Below are positions 42,268-47,112 of a stretch of 47,112 nucleotides of DNA, piece by piece. The position numbers were made by a program, and so were the translations under genes. The stretch lies in contig CAKRCD010000015.1 in assembly GCA_934307065.1 (NCBI GenBank), positions 1 through 47,112 on the forward strand, written 5' to 3'. Every line of letters starts with the position of its first letter. The first letter of the stretch is position 1. The notes beneath the pieces are model-generated. The model saw only the letters and a program-made list of their open reading frames with translations, had not been told where the DNA came from and made no database searches. The stretch comes from an uncultured Bariatricus sp. (GTDB lineage: Bacteria; Bacillota; Clostridia; Lachnospirales; Lachnospiraceae).

Positions 42268-42302
42268 TTTATGCTGTCTCCATTTTATGCTGTCTCCATT
42301 TT
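42265..42302 (-). repeat. 16-bp tandem duplication with two five-codon mini-ORFs
   Basis: CATTTTATGCTGTCTC occurs twice in a row (42265-42280, 42281-42296) and begins a third time. On the minus strand each copy reads ATG GAG ACA GCA TAA, then A and the next ATG; the third ATG is the start of the CMD-cupin gene. The GGAGA of the last copy is the ribosome binding site of that gene. Confidence 0.85.
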
Positions 42303-42773
42303 CTACAGTGTCTTTACCCAGTCGCTGACTGCCTGCTTTGATGCTCTGTTCAAAAGTTTTCCTTCTGTAATCACTGCGCCCGGTGCAGATGGCTGCAGTT
42401 CACTGACTGTATTTCCAAATCCACTTCCGCCTGAAGTTGCAAATAAGACAATCTTCTTTCCACTGAAATCATGTGCTTCCAGAAATGTATTTACAACCGT
42501 AGGTGCGACGTACCACCAAATCGGGAATCCTAAGATAATCTCATCATAGGCACTGATATCCACCGGTGTATCCACGATTTCCGGGCGAATCTTCTTGTCA
42601 CTCATTTCAATACTGCTTCTGGATTTCTTATTCATCCAGTCCAAATCTGCTCTTGTATATAATTCTTTTGGTGTGATTTCGTACAAATCTGCACCTGCCT
42701 CTGCTGCAATCATCTCTGCTACTTTCTTTGTTGTTCCACTTGCACTAAAAAATGCTACTAATTTCTTTCCCAT
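42303..42773 (-). CDS. Flavodoxin
   Basis: A 156-residue FMN electron carrier. The phosphate-binding loop is FSASGTTKKVAEM (about 9-21); the ring-binding segments are LGFPIWWYVAPTVV and FATSGGSGFGNTV. This subgroup, with WWY in the first ring loop, is often paired with LysR-type regulators and aldo/keto reductases. AAAGGAGG is 9 nt upstream of the ATG. The upstream gene on the same strand is a LysR regulator, the downstream one CMD-cupin. Confidence 0.93.
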   Translation of the reverse strand: MGKKLVAFFSASGTTKKVAEMIAAEAGADLYEITPKELYTRADLDWMNKKSRSSIEMSDKKIRPEIVDTPVDISAYDEIILGFPIWWYVAPTVVNTFLEAHDFSGKKIVLFATSGGSGFGNTVSELQPSAPGAVITEGKLLNRASKQAVSDWVKTL

Positions 42774-42797
42774 TTGTCATAACCTCCTTTAATTGTC

Positions 42798-42842
42798 AAA
42801 ATGGATGTACAAGGTTCTTGTAGTTCCTTATACATCCATTTT
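42798..42842. terminator. Hairpin between lysR and flavodoxin genes
   Basis: AAAATGGATGTACAAGG and CCTTATACATCCATTTT pair with one mismatch around a 9-nt loop. TTTTATTTTTC follows on the plus strand and TTTTG on the minus strand, so it could end transcription in either direction. Confidence 0.7.
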
Positions 42843-42887
42843 ATTTTTCTTTATTCAGTATGTCAAATGCTTATATTTCATCATTTT

Positions 42888-43766
42888 CTATGCCTCAAAA
42901 GCATGAATTTCTTCGATAAATTTATTTACCGCAAGGGCATATGGAATGTTTCCGCGCCATGCAATGACCGTGTTTGCAGATATCTCCGGTGACAGCCTTC
43001 TCTGTACAAGTAAATCTTCCCGCCAGTATTTCGCAGCACCTTCAATGGACACGGGATAACCAAGTCCGTGAAATGCCATGACACTGGCATTGGTTCCCAG
43101 ATTACTGGTAAATGCTATTTGAAGCCTGTTGAAATCCTTGCCAAACCAGTTCGCCAGCTCGCTCTGAATCCCATGCCGCTCCGGCAGAATCAGCGGCTTG
43201 TCAAGCAAATCCTTCTTCTCAATGTATGCCTTCGATGCCATAGGGTCATCCGGGCGCATTCCGACCACCCAGTGGTCGCTTCCGGTAATCCGAATATAAT
43301 CCAGACCTTCCGTACTCACCGGCTCTAAGAACAGACCAATATCCACCAGACCTTTGCTCATCATTTCATAAATGGTATCCGCCGTTGCCGTGTGAATGGC
43401 AATCTGCACCAGAGAATATTTCTCTTTGTAGCTTCTGCAGATTTGCGCCAACGTCTCCACTGCCGCAAACTCACCGCATCCAATGGTAATTGTTCCATCA
43501 ATCAATTCTTCCGTTCCCCGGATTTCATCAATGGTCCGTTCTTCCAGATCAATGATTTCCAATGCCCTTCGTTTCAGCAGGACTCCCTCATCCGTCAAAG
43601 TAATATTTCTGCCAGAACGGATGAATAATGGCGTTCCCAGTTCCTCCTCCAGTGCCGCAAGCTGTCTGGATAAGGTAGGCTGCGTGATATGTAATTGTTC
43701 TGCTCCCTTGGTGAAGCTCTGCTCCTTTGCCACTGTCAAAAAATAACGTAATACCCTGATATCCAT
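42888..43766 (-). CDS. LysR-family transcriptional regulator
   Basis: A 292-residue regulator. The N-terminal winged helix-turn-helix runs MDIRVLRYFLTVAKEQSFT then AAEQLHITQPTLSRQ-like residues (AEQLHITQPTLSRQLAALEE), and the remainder is the periplasmic-binding-protein-like effector domain. It lies on the same strand and just upstream of flavodoxin, CMD-cupin and the reductase remnant, and probably controls them; in this family the inducer cannot be told from sequence. It starts 24 nt after the FakA-like fragment ends. Confidence 0.93.
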   Translation of the reverse strand: MDIRVLRYFLTVAKEQSFTKGAEQLHITQPTLSRQLAALEEELGTPLFIRSGRNITLTDEGVLLKRRALEIIDLEERTIDEIRGTEELIDGTITIGCGEFAAVETLAQICRSYKEKYSLVQIAIHTATADTIYEMMSKGLVDIGLFLEPVSTEGLDYIRITGSDHWVVGMRPDDPMASKAYIEKKDLLDKPLILPERHGIQSELANWFGKDFNRLQIAFTSNLGTNASVMAFHGLGYPVSIEGAAKYWREDLLVQRRLSPEISANTVIAWRGNIPYALAVNKFIEEIHAFEA

Positions 43767-43789
43767 AAATGACGGTCCTTTTATAATCC

Positions 43790-44080
43790 TTATCCCTGTA
43801 GTCCGTTCGTCTGCCGAATCATATCTTCTACTACAATATCATAGATTTCTCCAACCGTATTGCAGTATTCCAGAATTTTCCACGGCTCATTGGTGTGGAA
43901 ATGAATTTTTACCAAATCCTCATCACCTGCTGCAATCAGGCTGTTTCCTTCGAAGTGTTCTGTAATATAATCCGCGATTTCATCCTCATCCAGATCAACA
44001 TCTCGTCTGTCAATTAATAGTTGTGTATCATAGCGATATGCAAACTGATCGTCCTCTGCGTCAATAGATTGAATTGCCAT
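43790..44080 (-). CDS. Stand-alone fragment of a FakA/DAK2-type protein (middle domain)
   Basis: A 96-residue protein whose core YRYDTQLLI, FEGNSLIAAGDEDLVKIHFH and TNEPWKILEYCNTVGEIYDI matches the middle domain of FakA/YloV (fatty-acid kinase, after the DAK2 kinase domain). Neither the kinase domain nor the C-terminal domain is present. A good ribosome binding site (GGAGG, 7 nt) and an extended -10 (TGCTATACT, 44120-44112 on the minus strand) lie upstream, so it seems to be expressed as it is. It could be a true small protein of this family, or a truncated gene kept in frame. Confidence 0.75.
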   Translation of the reverse strand: MAIQSIDAEDDQFAYRYDTQLLIDRRDVDLDEDEIADYITEHFEGNSLIAAGDEDLVKIHFHTNEPWKILEYCNTVGEIYDIVVEDMIRQTNGLQG

Positions 44081-44117
44081 ATCCTGTTACCTCCAAAAAT
44101 ATATTCTCTTCAGTATA

Positions 44118-44478
44118 GCACGCTTTCATCTAATCTTCTATTCTTAAATTCAATTACCACCTTTAGTTCATTCATTTTTTAGAATTTTATCATAGACAAC
44201 CCTATTTTTCTTGTGCTAAGATAATCACAAAGCATTATATTTCTATAAATCCATATTAGCAAACATATCTTTTGCATTTCAAAATCAAGGTCAGCTACTG
44301 TATTTTCTTTTTTAATACGGCAGTTGTTAGAAATCTCAATGCTTTTATACTCTGAAACAAGCAGCGAGATTCTAAATAAGTGTTATGGATGTGTTATCGA
44401 AACATATTTTATGTTTGTATCTCCTTTTCTATCGCATAGAGTCTCCTGCCCCTACAAACTTAAGAAGGAGACATGCCT
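44118..44478. other. AT-rich intergenic region
   Basis: About 360 bp without a convincing gene. It separates the minus-strand FakA-like fragment from the plus-strand Rpn-like gene. A weak plus-strand promoter match (TTGCAT 44272-44277, TACTGT 44296-44301, 18-nt spacer) is present. Nothing else is clear. Confidence 0.4.
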
Positions 44479-45423
44479 ATGAAAAATCAGACAGAACAGG
44501 ACAACAACAAGAAAACAACAAAACAGACATTACCAAACACATTAACAGTCAACCGCACTTATAAAGCAAGGATTTTCGAAATGCTGTACAGTGATAAGAC
44601 GGAATTACTAGATTTATATAATGCAGTAAATGGAACCAATTACAAGGACCCCGAACAACTGGAGATTAACACTCTGAAAAATGCTATTTACATGGCAATG
44701 CACAATGATATTTCTTTCGTAATTGATATGCAGTTGTCGCTTTATGAACATCAGTCAACTTTTAGTCCGAATTTACCATTACGGTATCTTTTCTATATGT
44801 CAGACCTCTATTCTGCCATTACCAGGAATGATAACTTATATGGGGAAAAGGTGATTCATATTCCAACGCCGAAATTCATCATTTTCTATAATGGAGAAGA
44901 AGAACGCCCGGAACGGGAAATATTAAAGCTTTCCGCTATGTATCAGATAGAAGATGAAAATCCGAGTCTGGAACTGGAAGCAATCTTACTGAATATCAAT
45001 CCCGGCTATAACGAACCGCTTAAAAAAGTATGTAAATCTTTAAGTGATTATACCGAATACACCAGTCGGGTAAGGAAATATGCGAAAGAAATGCCAATTG
45101 AAGAGGCGGTGGAAAGAGCCATTACCGAATGCATTGAAGAAGGAATCCTTGCAGAATTTTTAAAGAAAAATCGAGCGGAGGCAAAGCATATGAGTATCTA
45201 TGAATATGACGTTGAAAAACATATACGTATGGAACGAGCAGATGCAAGGGAAGAAGGACTGGCCCAAGGCCGGATTGAAGGTGCCAAACTAGAAAGAGAA
45301 AAATTACTAATAGAAAAGGTAAAGAAAAAACTTGACAAAAATAAATCCATTGAAGAAATTGCTGATGACTTAGAAGAAGATGTTTCTGTCATTCAGCAAA
45401 TCATTTCTACATTAGATAAATAA
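44479..45423 (+). CDS. Rpn-family PD-(D/E)XK nuclease/putative transposase
   Basis: A 314-residue protein of the family called recombination-promoting nuclease or PDDEXK-type putative transposase. The core NDISFVIDMQLSLYEHQS followed by NLPLRYLFYMSDLY holds the acidic residues and the EHQS motif of the family. A long charged C-terminal helix region (ERADAREEGLAQGRIEGAK) is also typical. The start at 44479 is preferred, as AAGGAG lies 8 nt upstream; the ATG two codons earlier is too close. These genes occur in many copies in Clostridia genomes; no terminal repeats are seen here. Confidence 0.9.
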   Translation: MKNQTEQDNNKKTTKQTLPNTLTVNRTYKARIFEMLYSDKTELLDLYNAVNGTNYKDPEQLEINTLKNAIYMAMHNDISFVIDMQLSLYEHQSTFSPNLPLRYLFYMSDLYSAITRNDNLYGEKVIHIPTPKFIIFYNGEEERPEREILKLSAMYQIEDENPSLELEAILLNINPGYNEPLKKVCKSLSDYTEYTSRVRKYAKEMPIEEAVERAITECIEEGILAEFLKKNRAEAKHMSIYEYDVEKHIRMERADAREEGLAQGRIEGAKLEREKLLIEKVKKKLDKNKSIEEIADDLEEDVSVIQQIISTLDK

Positions 45424-45442
45424 AACATTCTCTAAACAACAA

Positions 45443-45475
45443 AGGGCAGAGTTTGCGAATTGCAATCTCTGCCCT
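45443..45475 (+). terminator. Hairpin after the Rpn-like gene
   Basis: AGGGCAGAG and CTCTGCCCT form a 9-bp stem 20 nt after the stop codon, with a small inner TTGC/TGCA stem. Only a weak T-run (CTAAATTT) follows. Confidence 0.6.
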
Positions 45476-45753
45476 CTAAATTTACGCGGGAGCGTATTTC
45501 TCATAGTCCTTTATGTAAAATAATTATCTCTAAATCTCCATAATCAGAATCTTATTCGAAATATTTCTTACAACCGGAATCTTTCCCAGTTCTTTTCCTG
45601 CATTTTCTTTTCCCCCTTACAATCCTGCTCTTTCAAGCTCTATATCTCTATCTTTCCCACAAAAGTTAGGATAATCTAATCACCGTTACTATATTCTATT
45701 TTGCAGCCCTTGTAAAGAGTTTGTAGATTAGAAGGTCCATTTTCCCATGCAGC
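45476..45753. other. Intergenic region with possible gene debris
   Basis: No full gene. On the minus strand about 25 codons near 45535-45610 read AGKELGKIPVVRNISNKILI and MEI before a stop, which looks protein-like but cannot be assigned; a nearby ATG with GGGGG opens only 11 codons in another frame. It may be the remains of a gene upstream of nothing now recognisable. Confidence 0.3.
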
Positions 45754-46308
45754 CTAGACGATCAGCTTTTTCATCATCCATTTTGCATCTACATAGGTAC
45801 CGTCTTCATATTTCATGTTGTCAGGGAAACATCCATAGGTCTTAAACCCAAGTTTTTCATACAGTGCAATGGCACCTTTATTATCTGCGATTACCTCTAA
45901 TTCTGCCTGTTCATATCCAAGTTCTTTTGCAACTTCTAATACAGTCTCCATCATAATTTTTCCGACTCCTCTGCCGCAATATTCCTGATATAAGGCAATG
46001 GCAATTTCACATCTATGGCGATACCGCTTATAAGAACCAATGCTCATAAGGGAACAATTTCCAACATGCTTTCCATCCACGGTTGCAATCAGCATAAGTT
46101 CCCGTTCTGATTCTATCATATTCTGAATAAATGCTTCTTCCTGTTCCACCGATAAGGTTACCTCATCCGGCTCTCTGATTAAATAAGGAGTTTCGGCAGT
46201 GGTCACTTTTAAATAGCGTATCAAATCCTGTGCATCCTTTTTTTCTGCACTTCTCAAGATGATTCCCTGTCCGGTTTTATCGGTTACTTTGCGTTCTTCA
46301 AATCTCAT
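45754..46308 (-). CDS. GNAT-family N-acetyltransferase
   Basis: A 184-residue acetyl-CoA-dependent acetyltransferase. The acetyl-CoA binding motif A is YQEYCGRGVGKIMMETVLE, then the motif B region AELEVIADNKGAIALYEKLGFKTYG. The start is set at ATG 46308 (MRFEERKVTDKTG), with GGGGGAG just upstream; an in-frame ATG at 46371 lacks a site. The substrate is unknown; the overall form (SYKRYRHRCEIAIAL) resembles RimJ/RimL-like or small-molecule acetylating enzymes. Confidence 0.9.
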   Translation of the reverse strand: MRFEERKVTDKTGQGIILRSAEKKDAQDLIRYLKVTTAETPYLIREPDEVTLSVEQEEAFIQNMIESERELMLIATVDGKHVGNCSLMSIGSYKRYRHRCEIAIALYQEYCGRGVGKIMMETVLEVAKELGYEQAELEVIADNKGAIALYEKLGFKTYGCFPDNMKYEDGTYVDAKWMMKKLIV

Positions 46309-46410
46309 TGTTCTCCCCCATTTTGTTTGAAGCCTTAACTCTTGTGCTGGTAATTTTTGCGGCTTTTTCATACATAGATAGCCATAATGTATGATAAAAA
46401 GAAATAGCTC

Positions 46411-46842
46411 TTATTCATTTCTATTTTCTAAACTCTCTAACCATTCACAAGCCTCACCACTGCCAACAATGCAGTCATGATGATTAAAGCATAGTAAATA
46501 ATCTGTTATACTATTCGTTATATAAAACTCAAATCCATACATCTCACATATTAAAGTATGTAATTCATTTCCATTTCTTATGCTAATTGCTTCATCACTC
46601 TCATCAAAAAGCATTATACAACTATTTTGTTTTACGTAATCAGATAGTTTCTCCCATCCATTCGTATCGCTTATTACTACGCTTTCTTTTAGGTTTTCCC
46701 ACATAAAGCTTCTATTATTGTCTGCTTTTAAGTATTTGTTTTCTATATCTTTTTTTATTTTGATAGCTTGTTCTTTTGATAGTAATGTCAATTGTAAATT
46801 GTTCTCTCGTGCTGTTTTCAGTAAATCTTCACAAATTTTCAT
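46411..46842 (-). CDS. Small acidic protein of unknown function, possibly immunity-like
   Basis: A 143-residue protein rich in Asp/Glu, with NNRSFMWENLKESVVISDTN, then NGWEKLSDYV, and a conserved-looking GFEFYITNSITDYLLCFNHH segment. The overall look recalls the small acidic immunity proteins paired with polymorphic toxins (a W...L...Y pattern, then a TDYLLCFNHHD end), but the family was not identified with certainty. Its ATG overlaps the stop of a short upstream fragment (ATGA), as antitoxin or immunity genes often do with a toxin gene. The ribosome binding site is weak. Confidence 0.6.
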   Translation of the reverse strand: MKICEDLLKTARENNLQLTLLSKEQAIKIKKDIENKYLKADNNRSFMWENLKESVVISDTNGWEKLSDYVKQNSCIMLFDESDEAISIRNGNELHTLICEMYGFEFYITNSITDYLLCFNHHDCIVGSGEACEWLESLENRNE

Positions 46843-46907
46843 TTTATATCGCCACCTTCATAATAGGTCTTAAACATTTCCCATATAAACGAATTTAACC
46901 AATAGCT
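46839..46907 (-). pseudogene. Fragment: C-terminal end of a lost upstream gene
   Basis: Twenty-two open codons read SYWLNSFIWEMFKTYYEGGD and IK before a TGA that overlaps the start of the following gene (ATGA). No start codon of its own lies in a sensible place, and an in-frame stop precedes it. The overlap suggests a former coupled gene pair, of which only the end is left. Confidence 0.3.
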
Positions 46908-46947
46908 TTATATCAAATTTATTTATCTGCAAATTTAAGATACTAAA

Positions 46948-46992
46948 ATAAGTCCACATACTCAAGCAAAGTTCTAAGTATATGGACCTATT
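46948..46992 (-). terminator. Imperfect terminator-like hairpin near the window end
   Basis: On the minus strand GTCCAtATACT and AGTATgTGGAC pair with one mismatch around a loop of about 14 nt, followed by TTATTTT. It would end a gene lying beyond the window. Confidence 0.45.
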
Positions 46993-47112
46993 CAGTTGTC
47001 TAAATATTCAATTATATCTGTGCTTTTTATTTCTGCACAATATTTATATCTACTTGAAAATGTTGGTTTTACGCTGTTTTTCGCTATTTATCTTCTGATT
47101 TACTCCATTTTT

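Noticed and set aside
44479..45423. Insertion sequence around the Rpn-like gene
   Set aside because: No terminal inverted repeats or target-site duplication could be seen; Rpn-type genes usually stand alone.

Overview
The window reads as a contiguous chromosomal piece from a spore-forming, low-to-mid GC Firmicute, most likely a gut Lachnospiraceae (Blautia/Dorea/Mediterraneibacter-like). This rests on a spoIVA gene, an A-type RNase P RNA, an infC-rpmI-rplT operon, a dgt-dnaG-rpoD-trmK-nif3 cluster, a T-box leader and consistently strong AGGAGG-type ribosome binding sites. The genus is inferred, not shown. Most of the window is housekeeping DNA, and most genes lie on the minus strand.

Region by region. 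1-7.2 kb (minus): the 5' part of rnpB, rnhA, a MogA/MoaB-like protein, spoIVA, then an operon of a PDZ/radical-SAM-like DUF512 protein, der, plsY and gpsA (ribosome assembly GTPase plus two steps toward phosphatidic acid). 7.4-8.6 kb (plus): a PRPP synthase, sharing a bidirectional terminator with the converging aroB. 8.6-12 kb (minus): shikimate genes aroE, then a T-box leader controlling aroF-aroB; aroC lies 13 kb away on the other strand. 12-20 kb: a polysaccharide deacetylase and a five-gene amino-acid operon leuB-ilvD-ilvB-serC-serA with its own promoter. 20.4-24 kb: yajC, tgt and a large membrane-anchored L,D-transpeptidase with an acidic repeat tail. 24.0-24.5 kb: a 566-bp divergent intergenic region with a 57-bp tandem repeat array whose units form hairpins with compensatory base changes, in the presumed leader of aroC. 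24.5-33.8 kb: aroC and an RluA-type pseudouridine synthase (plus) converging on a TGS/uridine-kinase fusion that ends the dgt-dnaG-rpoD-trmK-nif3 gene run (minus).

34-36.5 kb is an accessory island: tRNA-Leu(AAG) with its own promoter and terminator, a structured 121-nt segment bounded by copies of the tRNA acceptor-stem strands, an endolysin-like amidase with a zinc-ligand His replaced by Tyr, a holin, a HicAB toxin-antitoxin pair and two very small genes. 36.7-39.5 kb: lgt, rplT, rpmI, infC (AUU start, structured leader) and a CarD-family regulator. 39.6-41.2 kb (plus): a purine riboswitch of the guanine (C74) type in front of a COG2509-like flavoprotein of unknown function. 41.2-44.1 kb (minus): a LysR regulator, flavodoxin, a carboxymuconolactone-decarboxylase/cupin fusion, a decayed aldo/keto reductase and a stand-alone FakA-middle-domain fragment. 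44.5-47.1 kb: an Rpn/PD-(D/E)XK protein, a GNAT acetyltransferase, a small acidic protein that may be immunity-like, and debris.

The observations most worth following are the covarying 57-bp repeat array upstream of aroC, the purine riboswitch ahead of an uncharacterised flavoprotein, the tRNA-bounded structured segment next to a degraded phage lysis module, the 25-codon ORF whose start codon lies inside an 11-bp inverted repeat, and the tRNA-Leu with an A34 anticodon.
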